From NCBI GenBank assembly GCA_025738555.1, contig JAOVFP010000018.1, forward strand, positions 248,001 through 312,000: a stretch of DNA of 64,000 nucleotides. Direction: 5' to 3'. The translations under genes and the position numbers were made by a program. This DNA is from Cyathus striatus. Its lineage: Eukaryota > Basidiomycota > Agaricomycetes > Agaricales > Nidulariaceae. Shown piece after piece: positions 1 through 11,642 of the stretch (its first letter is position 1; every line of letters starts with the position of its first letter). The notes under the pieces are model-generated. The model searched no databases. It was given only the letters and a program-made list of their open reading frames with translations, and was not told where the DNA came from.

Positions 1-3000
1 CAAGTAAGGATCTTGTGTGCATCGGAGAAAAGGGGCTTATCGGATTGTGGAAAATGCTTTCATACTTTGTCAAGGAGCGGGGACTAGAAGGGGCATTATT
101 TGAGGGAAAGCTCGAGAGGCTAGCAAATGTTATCGAAATATCGTATGTGATTTACTCAAAAGCCTTAACATTGCTCAGACCCATATAGAATTATAGGCCA
201 ACACTCTGATGTACAATTGTGTCACGAGAACATTGAAGGCCTTGCAAAGCTAGATGACCCCATTATACTCAATATGAATGTCACAGAAAGTCAGAAGCAA
301 TCATCTGTGGGGACTGCAAAAGACGCACCAGTAGTGTTCTCACTTGACCAGTTATGCCCAGGGGTCCCAGTGATATTTCCCCCTGACCAGAGTCCACACA
401 TCGCATACCCATATGGTCTACATGCTGGAAATGGCGACAAATGGAACTATGCTGTTATGAATGGATCAATGAGGGTTTATGCTCGAACATGCAGTAGATA
501 TGCTATCGACACCGCAGCATGTTATCCTTGTAGAGCTATTGAAAAGAGTGATATCTTTCAACGTGTTCTAGAGCGGATAAAGGTCGGGGTGCACGAGAAT
601 TCGAAGTTGGTGTATCATGGTATTGGAGGGTTGATTGAGATTGCACATCGTAAAACCAAGCAGAACGATAAGCTGCGGTTTCGAAAACTGAATGATGCAA
701 AGAAGCTAGTTGGGAAGGTCGCTGCATTAGACCAACACAAAGCTCTGATATTAGCAATTGCTAGTGGCAGCGTAAAGAGAGTTGATCGTGTTATAAAGGC
801 CGCACTTGATAGGAAGCTTGGAGTGCGGGGTATACTGAAATTATACAATCGTGCAGCACTGGGCTTATACAAACCTAAGAACTATGCAGAAGAGGAAGCA
901 TTACTGAGCTTACTTTTATGGCGCTTTGGAGGTGCAAGAACTGCTGGGATCGCACACAAAGCCCTTGGTCTCCCATCCATAAGCACCCTTCGACGTCGAA
1001 CTGTCATATCACCTATTGTTGTGTCAGTTGGCCATCCAACCAAGAAAGATGTTGAATGGAATACAATGGCATGGTTTGGAGGTATTGAGAAGGAAGTCGA
1101 GGCCGCAAAAACTGTTCATCAAGTTTTGATGTTTGATGAACTGAAAGTGGAGGAGCGACCAAGATGGGATCCAAGCTCCAACTGCATTATTGGAATATGC
1201 CGGGAGCACAGTACATGTGTAAGTCTTGAGTTTAACTCAGAGACTGAACCAGAGCTGCTACTGAAAGCGGTGGATGAGGGAAGTGTACACCTGGCAGTTG
1301 AGGTGAGTCTCACCATTCATGTTTGACGGCTTCGTTCTCACGCAGATTTGGATGTTGTTAGGCAACAGTTGGCGCATTAGGAATACTCTCTGAGGAGAGT
1401 CGCCTCTACAGTGCATGTCCTGTGTTAGTGTCAGGCTCTTGCAAGAAGGAGACAGGTGCTGAGCATGCAAAAATAATAAGAACAACAGTTCAAGGGATTC
1501 ATCCAACTAAGCTCAGAACCATTTGTATTGCCTCAGATGGCGAGTCTCATCGAGGAGAAGCCTTAGTCATAGAAACATTCAAGAAAACATTGGATAGCGA
1601 GTCTTCGATATATTCATATGTGGCTCCCCTTCAATTTATGAATCTTAAAGTGGGAGACGATGATATTACTGCTGACAAGGATTATAAACATATTGTTAAA
1701 CGTTTCCGAAATCTTCTTCTCCGGGCACAGGGTGTTTTTATTCATGGTCGACACTTAGGCATATCAGTTATCCGTGGTCAGCTCAGAAGTAACAGTGTTC
1801 CACCAGATCGCATCAACAATCTTACAAAGCCAGATGATAAGCAAGATGTTCGGTTGGCCTATGATCTCTTGCATGAAATATGGCGGCTTCCTACAATCAA
1901 TATGCATAACAATGAATGGCATCCAGGCTTCGTGAACTCAAGAGAATCATTGCAGACCCTTGGAAAGCTATTTCAACATCTTCTGCTTCCGTATATCTGC
2001 ATTGATCTATCACTCTCTGAACAGCTACAACACTTGAGCACAGCTGCTCATTTGCTACTAGCACTGTGGCGTGAAGACAAGGCTGGAAACTGCCTTATGC
2101 CTGTGCAGTTATACAATGACACCATGATAATGATAAAAAATGTCTATTTTTGTGTTGCAAAAACAAAAGTAGACAATCCCGGTGGAAGATTCTGGATTAT
2201 ACTTCTGGGTACGGATCGACTAGAAGAAGTTTTTGGGATACTACGTACCATGGTTGGTAACGATTCAAACCTGGATGTTCTTCAGCTGGCATCGTGATTG
2301 ACTGGAACTACTGAGGTTGCAACCATATTGGCAAAGTATCCACAGTGGGACCATGGGCCACATCGACTCAGACTTCCAGCTTTGAGCAAAGAGGGACTTG
2401 ATATTCATGCCAGCGTTGACCATATCAAGCCTGCTTCATGGCGTGGAAATGTTGAAGTAGATAGGGTCAACCTACAGTCCTGTTGGATTATAGGACGCCG
2501 GATGGTAGAAGAAGAAGTACCTCGGCTGGCAGAAGTACTGCATGGAATTAAGAAAGCCGATAATGTGGATATCTTAAATCCATTTGGGGAAGATGCCGTT
2601 CATTCTCTAATTGAAACAGACGAGCACAATGGTATGGACAACAGCCCCGCAAATGCACATACAGTAACACCCGATTTGAGTACTGCACAGTCTGCTTCCA
2701 TGCCAGACTTTGAAGATGCCATACTCGAAGAGGAGCCACCTGAAAAGCACGACCCATGTTTTGAGTTTGAGGATAATAAAGTCTATAAAGCACGCTTTCT
2801 CAACCAAAAATTCAAGGAATACAAGACCCCAGGCTCTAGTGACCATTTGAAGCGGGTAGCAAATGTCCCCAGATATGCCATGAAACCTTCTAACCTGCAT
2901 ATAATCGATGGTGACTTTGACGAAAGCACCCAGTTTCTCCAAATTGATTCACCAGTTGCATCCTTGATTCGGTGTGAGGATGATCTCTTCCTTTGCATTG

Positions 3001-5002
3001 GCGAGATTTGTGATTTATCCTTTGAATCAAAGCCTGTGGATGAAGTGCCTATCAGCATGTTGTCGGATCCACTAGTTCAGGTTATGTACCGACTTCTCCA
3101 TCTGGGCGCAGCTACTTCAGAGGATGACCCAGAGTTACTTCATGATTGGAAATCACTTGCCACACACGGAGGAACATTCAAGGTGCCTGGACATCTGGTT
3201 ATACCAATTAACCCTGCAATTTCAACACTTACGCCAGAGAAACCCTACTTCGTCTTCAAAAGTCGTGTACTTATGACTATTGGGATGTCATTGCTAGAAA
3301 AGTTGTCCACTGAGGACTCCTGGCTACTTCCCAAAGTTGTCACAAGCAAACAATTTCCATATCGTGCTTCTGGTATGTTGCTTATATTTCACGGTGAATG
3401 GCTACTGAGGATAGCCTTTAACATCCAGGAAAGGCCTGCTTCGCATGTCGTGATGAATCACGCGCACATGTTCTTGTATCGGACAAGATATGCATGCACT
3501 GCTCTCCACCGGTTGAGCTATCAAGCCCACAACGAGTCCTTGAGCACAATGCTGCTCATCAACTGTTCGATCCGAATTTGGAAGCAATACAGGAGTTTTG
3601 TGGCTTGTGCCTCCGTCCCGCCGAAATATGTGAATTCTACCTAAAAAAGAGCAGAGGTACAGACGGTAGTCTAAAGATAAACTACAACACATCTACCTGT
3701 GCAAATCTTATAGCCTTCTCCTATGGGGTGGCGGCGCGAGCAACTGACAAAAGTCCTTGCACGAATGTTCCAGTTCTTTGCCGTTGGTGTCTCCCACAGA
3801 AACCAGCAGTCTGGAAGTACAACATGATCAGCCATATCCGAAGTACACACCCAACTGTATCAATATGTGACCAAGGAAGCGACTATCATATCTCAAATGT
3901 CGAGAAGAAAGCAATAAAGTCGATCTGGAATCAAAGAGATAAGCTACGTAAAGCAGGGACAGCCAAACGCAAAGGCGTACCGTTAGTAGTTTCCGAGGCC
4001 CACATCTCCAACATGGCGTTAGGGTATGTAACATGTGTTGTACTAGAAGAGCATAAGCTGATCAGTTATTATTCAGCGAGCAAGATGAAGACAAAAATGA
4101 AAACGATACTGACTCTGAATCACCAGCAATGGGAATTGACTCTGCTTATATGGACATTGGTTCTGGTGAATCGGACGGAGAGGATTTGGAAGCACTGGCA
4201 CTTGCTCCAATAGATACTCGCCTCGACTGGGAGGCCGTGAATCATCCCATGGATGATGTGGTAGTGGCTGAAAATGTCGCACAGGATATTGCATCGGATA
4301 TCGACAGTGGAGGATCTCAAGTGGAGCCAAATGAACACGCTCTCGAAAACACAATGAGCATCGACTTGATCGTCGAAGCAGGCACATCCAATGTCGAGGT
4401 GGATGTATTATGCCCTGAATTGGAGAATACCACGGGAGAGGGTTTGACGAGCTTGGGGGACAGTGCTTTGTGTGTTGATGAGGAAGAGTCAATAGTAATG
4501 CAAGGTGAACAGACTGCGCCTCAGGTAAGTAACTGGTATCTGGCTGAAGGACCTTATCATACTCACATTTTCAAATAACAGGTCACTGCGACCATAGCCA
4601 GCACCAATATAATAGACCAGCCAGTCACGACCACGCAAGTTGAAGCATCCAGTGTACCGGTCCTGGTACTGGAACAAAATAACACCGTATTTTCTCTTGT
4701 TGGCCAGCCTTCAAAGCGCTCAGGGAGGTCGCGAATGATTAGGGATATCTCTGCATTGTCCGTTTGTACTTGTGGGTGTAAGGTAACGGACGAGGAGCAA
4801 ACTGCGGATCTAAATGTCATTAAGTGTAAAAAGAGAACCTGTGAAACAGTTTGGGTGAGTCAATCAACTGCGTGTTACCAGTCTAAAGTACTCACAGTTT
4901 ACAAAGTATCACCTTTCATGTGTTGATCATGAGTACAGATCAAACAGCTGGATTTGCGAGGCATGTGAAGCGGACGGAAGGCAGGCAAAACGGCAGAGGT
5001 AG
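1..5002 (+). pseudogene. Transposon protein with Cys-rich module and C-terminal PHD finger, one in-frame stop
   Basis: Gene continuing from left of the window. Inferred exons: <1-142, 189-1302, 1362-3372, 3429-4023, 4077-4524, 4582-4854 and 4907-5002. All junctions keep frame with GT..AG introns of 46-59 nt. The first long exon has a DELKVEERPRWD-like acidic motif. The second has DGESHRGEAL and a KHIVKRFRN motif, loosely recalling RNase-H-fold transposases of the P-element/THAP9 kind, but this is only an impression. Around 3430-3850 come CxxC pairs and a C2H2-like finger, then an acidic linker, then a C4HC3 PHD finger (CTCGC, CKKRTC, HLSC, CEAC) ending at the stop codon. A TGA at 2295-2297 interrupts an otherwise open reading frame, so the copy is probably inactive. 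The family seems common in Agaricomycetes but I know no name for it. Confidence 0.6.
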
Positions 5003-5189
5003 ACGTTGATCAGCGTTGACAGTGGATAGGACTTATGGTCCGTGCATATGCTGACATAAATATGTTAGCCGAACATAGCCAATCCGTATATAGCAATATA
5101 ATCCCACGGTGGTAGGTTGGTCACCTCCATGACCGTGATTTTATATTTTCCGACCCCGGGTCTTTCAACTTTTTTTTGAAGACCCCTTG
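1..5189 (+). mobile_element. 3' part of a DNA transposon encoding a PHD-finger protein
   Basis: The element enters from the left edge. It holds one long spliced gene (to 5002) and a short tail. Its right border is near 5187-5189, where the sequence changes into the first intron of the small gene (compare 26330-26352 with 5190-5210). The tail ends in a stem-loop, GGGTCTTTCAA then a T-run then TTGAAGACCC, around 5158-5186. The left end is outside the window, so the target duplication cannot be checked. A second fragment of the same gene family lies on the minus strand at 9.4-10.6 kb, which supports a mobile repeat rather than a host gene. I cannot assign a named superfamily. Confidence 0.6.
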
Positions 5190-5204
5190 CCTGAGGATAC
5201 TTAC

Positions 5205-5342
5205 CTTGTGTGATATCTTTGGATCATACAAAAGGTCTGGGTCGACGTTAGGATAGTCATTTAGTTTGTATTCACAAACAAACTCGGCGTTCGTAAGGAA
5301 AATGCGATCAGGGTCCGAGAGCGCACTACGAGAGTCCTGCAT
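5205..5342 (-). pseudogene. Exon 1 of the small array gene (46 codons), cut off by a transposon
   Basis: This encodes an MQDSRSALSDPDRIF start and the FVCEYKLNDYPNVDPDLLYDP block found in the intact copy (exon 1 at 26352-26486). The splice donor at 5204 is preserved. The rest of the intron and exon 2 are missing because the PHD-finger transposon lies directly beyond. The exon is divergently arranged with the type-II ABC copy at 5526, as in units 1 and 2, which fixes its place in the array. Confidence 0.7.
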
Positions 5343-5525
5343 GGGGTTGTTTGGGAAGAGTTGGGCGTTTGCGTGTATATATACATTGATAAGCGATAGG
5401 CACATCGCACCGCCAGTCGGCATTTCCCGGTGTACAAACAGCTTGGTGTAAGCCGAGATTACCGAACTGTATTTGGTTTATACTTCTGATACAAACAGTG
5501 TTTCTCTTTCTGTACCGTCACTGTT

Positions 5526-7735
5526 ATGCGTCCTTCATCTTCGTTGGTGCTTGATGTCACCCATTCCACTTTCAACTACGAACTAAACGTAGCCCCGAGG
5601 ACGTCTATGTATTCTCAACTATCCAAATTCAAACTACCCGTCTGTCCCCCGCCTCCTTCAGCACCTTCAAAGACACACACCCTCAATCTCCCTCCACTCC
5701 TCCTTTCACCATGACACAATATCACCTTCCTTCCTCCCGCGTCAATTACATCCCTAGCCTCAGGCGGAATCGCACCATTCACGAGCATCGTCATCACCCA
5801 CCCCTCACAGCAAGATAAAGATACACTTCTGCACGAAATGGGGATGGCTGCACTTAAGCTTGTAGTGTTAGCTGTGTGCTCCGTTGCCCTGGCGAGCTTG
5901 AGGGCTGTTTATGGATATGGACGGGGGAAGCGAATGTGGCCGAGAGTGTACTGCGGTGTCATGAGCCATGATATGGAATGATTCGATATACATCTTGTAG
6001 GTTCTTAATCCTTTTATTTCCCTTCTCTCTTGTTAATTCATTGTATTGTAGTGAAACAGACCAAGTTCGCACATCATCTTCCCTCGCATCAAGCACCCTC
6101 CTCCAATACCTTGCCACGACCCTCACATGCCTCATTCCGCATTCACGCACTCAAGGTCTCTCACATTCATAATCCTCTCCGATCCTCACCTTCCTCCAAG
6201 GCATATTCCAAACTCTGGTTTCTCCCTTCTCGCTTCAGAACGCCCATATGCCAGGGTGGCAGCAACCCTCGTTTCACGTGCCGTAGGTGCAATCGCAACT
6301 GTAAAAGCATTCAATGGGCAGGCACACCAAGTATACCTCACTTCGTCCTCTGTGGGATGTGAAGTGTTGTTGAAGGGGAAACTGTTGTTTCTGCGAGTGC
6401 GACTGCATCCGTCAGTCACTAGTGGCTTCGAGTTGAGAGTATAAGTTTTGAGGAAATATAGATATAGTCTGATAAGTGTCAGACCATGAATGTTGATAGA
6501 AGAATGATGCTAAGAGCGAATATGAGTGGGAATGGCTGAGTATTGTCGACCTAAAGGTGCTCTTCCTGAGCTACTTGACCTTCATCAAGCAATGGAGTAT
6601 AGGAATTGATATGAACTGATGTGGTGTATTCAACTGAAGAAAAGGTAAGTACAAGACAAAGGTTTATATACATAAGTATCTAAATGAGTCAAATAAAATT
6701 TAAATAGTAAACTAAGGTAAAGTAAAACATAGCCTTTGTATGAATGTGTGTGGCAATGGTGCGATAACGTTGTTGCTTTTGTGGTTCCAGCATTCCGATA
6801 CGCTTTCGAGGCATAGTGCTGTGCTTGCCAGATCGAGGTGTTTGGAATCGAGGGTGTTTGTTCTTAGGGTTGCTGAGTAAGTAAATCACGTGACCCATGG
6901 TTGGCTTTGTTCCGATACCATTGCTTGGGTCAATTATATTCCTCCGAACTTACTCATCTGCATCCCTTCTATTGTTACAAAGTTGTATCGTCTTGGGTAA
7001 TTGGTAAGTACTTTTTTATGATTGAATTGATGATGTCTTTTATATGTCATATTGATCTGTTTTGTGACCAGGCCAATTACATTGCCTACTCCTCTTTCAT
7101 CTCTTTGGACATGGCAGCATGAAGGTTGAATCTATAAATAAGAGGGAGACGGGTCGTGGTTCTCACTGGCACAACATCAAGAAGCATAGGCCTAGATAGC
7201 CTTCGAGTCCTCTGCTTGACCTCTATTATTCCTCAAGAAGCACGAACCGTTCTGTGGCAAAAGTTGAGTTCACACCTATGTCCCCGATGTTCTCAATGAG
7301 AAGGTTGAATGAGAAGCAAGAAGCTGTCAAATGGAACAGCATGGATGCAACTCGTGTGAGGTGGGATAGAACTGTTGTTAGACAGGTGTTGGCAGCGTAC
7401 GTTCTTCGGCTTCATGATTGCACCTGTTTTTGCAGGTACCATGGCTCTGCAGACGCATTTAGTTCCAAAGTGCGAAATTAGAAATAAGAGGGCTAGGGAG
7501 GATGTTGTGAGGGGGGGTTTTCTTCTTTTTCGTTGGTGACATGCTTATGGTTTCGCTTAGGCTATTTTGAATGTTAGAGGGATTTGTGCTGGCTTTTGAT
7601 TCTGCTTTGAACCGAGGTTTGATGATGCCACTGAGAAGACGCTTTCTACTGGCGTGTGGGGAGCATATATGGAGGGTTTCACCTATGACATTGCATCTGG
7701 CTTTATTTCTTTGCTGAGGCTCTTCTGTATGGAAA
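5526..7735 (+). pseudogene. ABC exporter pseudogene, type II (copy A)
   Basis: Degenerate copy of a full-size ABC-B exporter resembling fungal STE6-like peptide exporters. The N-terminal tail (ELNVAPRTS, then a Pro/Ser-rich stretch ending PPPPSAPSK) identifies the type-II subfamily shared with copies at 26.9 and 38.6 kb. TMD1 fragments run to about 6430 in several frames, with the conserved intron around 6000-6050. After an unrelated stretch (6431-7240), sequence matching the end of the linker and TMD2 resumes at about 7245-7735 (compare 24150-24500 in copy B). Neither nucleotide-binding domain is present. Many frameshifts and stops; clearly non-functional. Confidence 0.75.
6431..7240. other. 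Unexplained ~0.8-kb insertion between the TMD1 and TMD2 parts of ABC copy A
   Basis: This segment has no counterpart in the other ABC copies. It is AT-rich, has a TATAAATAAG box near 7131 and a CACGTGA motif near 6887, and no convincing coding region. A solo LTR is possible, but I found no matching target duplication or convincing TG..CA ends. Confidence 0.35.
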
Positions 7736-7788
7736 TCCTTTCTGTGATGCATATGCATACTGCTGCATACCACTGTGGATCATACTAG

Positions 7789-8260
7789 CAATGGATTGAA
7801 TGTCTACTTGAATAGCTTCCACTGGAACTCCCTCTAAAAGAACTTCGTCCAAAGTATAAGCTTGGAATTCAAGTTTTACTTTGGGTTCCCAGTCAACTCG
7901 AAAACGCTGTTTGACATAGCTACGAAAAATGGCTTTGCAGTCCTTAATCTTTCCGAGCACCCAAATGAATATGATTTGGGCTATGAGGGCACAATGAAAG
8001 CTTTGGGAGAGACAATAAGCACTGATTTGGAAATAATATGCGTACCGAAAGTTCATAACATGAAAGCGACAGCAACGTTATCTAGGACTGTGCTCGCCAA
8101 ATCTCCCACATCATATGACTTTGGGATACCCTTCATTCCAGAAGAAATGAAAAATCGTATTCCCAACTATCTTAAGCTTGATGAATCATTGATGTGGTAT
8201 GTTGACAATGAGGTGTGCAAGTGGGTTATCGGGAGGCTTCATCACCCATTGTTTACGTAG
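7789..8260 (+). pseudogene. Exon 2 of the small array gene, inverted, frameshifted
   Basis: Homologous to exon 2 of the intact small gene (26292-25813) but on the opposite strand from its usual orientation. The splice acceptor (ACTAG before CAATGGATT) at 7788 is kept. An in-frame TAG follows about nine codons in, and a small deletion near 7870 shifts the frame. Downstream the frame is open for about 130 codons to a stop at 8258-8260, with KTLFDIATKNGFAVL, YDFGIPFIPEEM and the ending VIGRLHHPLF. Exon 1 is absent; upstream the segment abuts ABC copy A. Confidence 0.7.
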
Positions 8261-8689
8261 TAGTGCTCTTATAATTGAACCACAAATACATAGTACTTAG
8301 GTTTAATTGCCTACGCTGAATGCTTGAGTCTTACAGTGTTTGTAGTATTGAAATACTGAACCATATACCCCAATACCACTATGTACAAACAACACCAATT
8401 GTGCACCTGAAATAGACACAAGGGGACAATGGACAGTCCTGTCCAAGAACGAGTAGGAACAGGAAAAAAAGAATAGGCAAACAAGAAAAAGGCGAGCCAT
8501 GATCAATCACACCAGGCCATGCACGGTCACACTTCCCATGACCACCTCAGGCCATGCTAGACTATGGTGACTCAAGACATCATTTCATCCATGGATATCT
8601 TGCTACTCTAATTGTTCATGGATGCATTGTTCACATAAGACTGGTGTTATGCAATTAATAGCACTGAACATGGGGTTGCAGCATTACTG
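8261..8689. other. Spacer with relic of the type-I ABC leader
   Basis: No coding region seen. Positions about 8380-8430 match the leader block that precedes type-I ABC copies (GTACAAACAAC, then GTGCACCTGAAATAGACAC), here without a following ABC gene. This indicates rearrangement inside unit 0. Confidence 0.5.
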
Positions 8690-8880
8690 TACTATCCAAA
8701 CCCAAGTACTAAGTATTTGTGCTACTTCGGCAGGTAGATGAAGCCTCCTGATAACCCACTCGCATACCTCACTGTCAACATACCACATCAATGATTCATC
8801 AACCTTAAGATAGTCCCAAATACACGTGTTCAATTTTTCTGGAGGGGCGGGTATTCCAAAGCGACGTGAGAAAGGCAAGC
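8690..8880 (-). pseudogene. C-terminal fragment of the small array gene
   Basis: Read on the minus strand, it encodes FGIPAPPEKLN, DYLKVDESLMWYVDSEVCEWVI and RRLH, matching the last ~55 residues of the intact 204-aa copy (DYLQLGESLKWYVDQEMCEWVIG). The upstream part is degenerate. It lies ~430 bp from the opposite-strand copy at 7789-8260, so unit 0 holds two opposed remnants. Confidence 0.65.
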
Positions 8881-8999
8881 ACAGGCATAGAAAACTTTGC
8901 TGTCGATTTCGCAAGGTGAACGTCTGGTATGCTCCACCATAGATTATTATAAAACTCACAGTATCTAGTGTGGTAATCTCGGCTTCCTTTACATAGGCT

Positions 9000-9200
9000 T
9001 TCACAGTGTTTGCATGCCAGGTTGTTTGCACATACACCGGGAAATGCTTCCGATTCCAAGTGGCAGTGCTGCATGCCTTTCGCTTATCTCGTTAGTGCTT
9101 GTGGATGCTTTTCGCATCTACATATAGGTGCACCGCTTCCACGTGCCACTCAAACTTCTTTGTCCATTTCTCTACGTGACGCTCGACGCTCCTACTATGT
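9000..9200 (-). repeat. Inverted copy of the unit leader repeat
   Basis: The reverse complement contains the leader's ordered blocks: cgtgacgctcgacg, AGCGAAAGGCATGCAGCAC, CACTTGGAATCGGAAGC and CCGGTGTATGTGC. These precede ABC copies elsewhere in direct orientation. Its inverted orientation matches the other inversions in unit 0. Confidence 0.5.
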
Positions 9201-9389
9201 ATCAAAACATCTCTGAGACAGAATAATACATCGCAGTTAGAAGCAATGGTTGAATATCTTGTTGGCATCTATTGGACACGTTTCTTGCTCTCCTTGATCC
9301 TTTGTTCACGTCAAACCTCTCATCCTTTCATGCTCTTTTTTTGTCCCACGAAATACACCTTACCACAAGGGTGCTCATGAAATAGAATG

Positions 9390-10660
9390 ATCGGCCTGGG
9401 GTCGATTTTTTTGAAATCATCAAGCTGGGGTACCCTACCTACCTATTGGAGCTGACTAAGCCGATCAATTACCAAATGCGGTAGGTACTCTATTTTTAGA
9501 TGACTCTACCAGCCGCCAACGCCAACCGACACCTCCTCTACTTTCGTGCTCACTTATTCCCTCTCAGACTACCTCCCATATCAGTGACCTGACAAGCATT
9601 GCAAAGCCAGTTGTGTGGAAGCAGTCCCTCAGAAATGCATTCAAAATGATACTGTTGGATGGACCAGGTGAGCATGATTGGTGTGTATGTAGTAAAGATG
9701 TGTTGATAAATATGCACCCACTCAGTTCACATCCTGCCTGATTGCAGTTTACTGTAGTATAAAGTGAGTTGTCAAAAACCTCACCGCATAAACAAACATT
9801 CAACTGATACACTTTGCAGATTCTTTTTCAGCAACTAGGAGCTTTCTTAATGATGACAACTTCAGTTAACAGTGATGGAGAAGCATGCTGTGAAGTTGGA
9901 CATGCGCCATCTTGGCTAGCAGAAGCTACAGCCGTGGTGGTTACAGTAAGGGACTTGTGCCCCAGTAATATTTATTTAAGGAAGTTGCATGAGCAATTGT
10001 TCAATACTCATGGTGTCATTGGCAGAAATTCCTGATACCAGTATTTCTAACTCCATGGAGTTGCTTTGTGCTTCTGGAGAAATACGACTGGATTGTATGC
10101 TAGTACCCTCGAAAACCTCCAACATTCTCACATCATCGTCACAAACATACGGTATGGCCTTTTTTAATTGCGTGCAATTGTTTGGTTGATCCTGTGATGT
10201 ATGGGACAACTCTTCTTCAAGCTCTGGCATAGCTGAAGCACTGTATGTGGCTTGTTCAAGCACATACAAAGTATTTTCGAGCATTTTTGCACTTTCATCC
10301 ATGTCCAAGCCCACTACAGCTATCTCGGTTTCCTCAATACACTCCGTCTCCATCATCTCAACAGGCTTTACATCACTACTCGTCTCTTCAGCACTTTCTT
10401 CAACTTCTGCTATACTGGTTGCTTCGATGCTGTAACTGTCAGCCCTGGATTCGACACTGGGGATTTCTGCCCCAGCACTATGGGTGGTTCACGTTGGTTA
10501 ATGAAGCGATGGGATTAAGGTTAAAGAAGTACTATAGACAGCTATAAATGATAATATACTACATTAATTCTGTTGCATAATCTCTTGTACAGCCTCTTTG
10601 AGACTTGGTACAAAGGGTTCCTTTTTTTTTTGTCAGGCCTTCGGCCTGACCCTACCTACC
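9390..10660 (-). mobile_element. 5'-truncated second copy of the PHD-finger transposon
   Basis: Its coding remnant matches the 3' part of the gene at 1-5002: an acidic linker followed by a PHD finger. The 3' flank (about 9390-9440 read on minus) shares a CGACCCC(A/G)GG block with the tail of the first copy. The upstream border lies near a perfect 8-bp stem-loop (GTCAGGCC/GGCCTGAC, 10632-10650) next to a T-run. The central and N-terminal parts of the gene are missing. Confidence 0.55.
9564..10530 (-). pseudogene. Fragment of PHD-finger transposon protein (acidic linker + PHD)
   Basis: From 10530 down to 9976 an acidic open stretch (EVEESAEETSSD, GLDMDESAKM) ends in a stop after QLLMQLP unless spliced. 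Downstream exons near 9790-9720 encode CLCGEVF and VNCNQAGCE, and near 9660-9590 QYHFECISEGLLPHNWLCNAC. Together these give the C4HC3 spacing of a PHD finger, parallel to the C-terminus of the gene ending at 5002. The rest of the protein is absent. Confidence 0.55.
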
Positions 10661-11042
10661 CTACCCCCCGTGGGAAATTATGATCGGCGCACCCCCTTGC
10701 CTTACCGTACAGAATATTATCGCAGGACCTCAGCATTTCTTGGCTTTCAATCCAATGTCTGAGCTGTATTGTACGTTCTTCGTAGTCACCCGGATAGACA
10801 TATTCCGGCGTCACGGAATTTCGACTGGACAGTGCAAGAAGAGAAAAGAAGGAAGTCATTATAAATATGTTATAGTGAACGTATGTAGGTCTTAAGGCAT
10901 TGTATAAATTGAACTGTTCGCCGTTCACTACATACCTACTGTGGCAAATACATATTGGGAGTTCGAAAAGATAATAGGAGGGTCCTGCATGAGGTGGTTT
11001 GGGAAAGTTAGGCGTGTATAGGACACCAGAAAATCTCTACCA
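10661..11042. other. Spacer with relic of small-gene 5' region
   Basis: Positions about 10945-11020 resemble the start of the small gene's exon 1 and its upstream flank (compare 26440-26530: GAGTTCGAAA, CTGCATGAGG, GGCGTGTAT). The remainder is unrecognised. Confidence 0.4.
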
Positions 11043-11624
11043 CACATAGATGCCAATCCGGACACTTTTGGGGCTGGAGACTAACATTCTTTGATCACTT
11101 ATCCGGACATTAGTGGTCAAACTTTTTGGTTGTATGATCTGATCCCTGTCCGGACAAAAATGACCCGGTAGGTGACATCAATATTACTTGATTTATGCCA
11201 TGCCGCTGTAAAAATTTCCGGTCATTGGTTTTGTCTATATAAGTCTGTATCTCACCATCTCCGAATAACCTCCTTGCGCGCTCCTTCAAAAGGACGTCCA
11301 CGGGGACGGAGCCGATATTCAAGAGTAGTAATTATGACACTTCTATCCAACAATCCGAGTTCCGCCACCCAGAGCTTGGGCAAGCCGCTCTTCATTACAT
11401 ATAAATTATTATATCTGCTCTACAGTAATCCAATACTGTCTCTCATACTCGACCTGAAGTTCCTTATTTCATCCTCAGTTTGTGAAGTGTTCGTTACCGC
11501 TACTGTACCTATCTTGCAGTCCCCTTTGACATTTTACATCATCTATCCTCTATCCAAATCTCTAATACTCATTATTTTGTCTTAGAAATCACCCGCCCTG
11601 GCGTGGACATAGATGCTATCCGGA
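11043..11624. repeat. Segment bounded by ~20-bp direct repeats, TCCGGACA motifs inside
   Basis: ACATAGATGCCAATCCGGACA-like sequence at about 11043-11064 recurs as ACATAGATGCTATCCGGACA at about 11606-11625. Further TCCGGACA motifs lie near 11102 and 11152. A 70-codon minus-strand open frame (11110-11322) lies inside; I do not recognise it. Possibly a small mobile element or recombination product. Confidence 0.35.
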
Positions 11625-11642
11625 CAAAATTTGCGAAATTTT

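Noticed and set aside
6487..7239. Possible solo LTR (TGTTGATAG start, TATAAATAAG box, ...AAGCA end)
   Set aside because: No matching 5-bp target duplication, no second copy in the window, no retrotransposon coding sequence.
10247..10547. Ser/Leu-rich plus-strand open frames
   Set aside because: Antisense shadows of the acidic linker of the PHD-transposon fragment on the minus strand.
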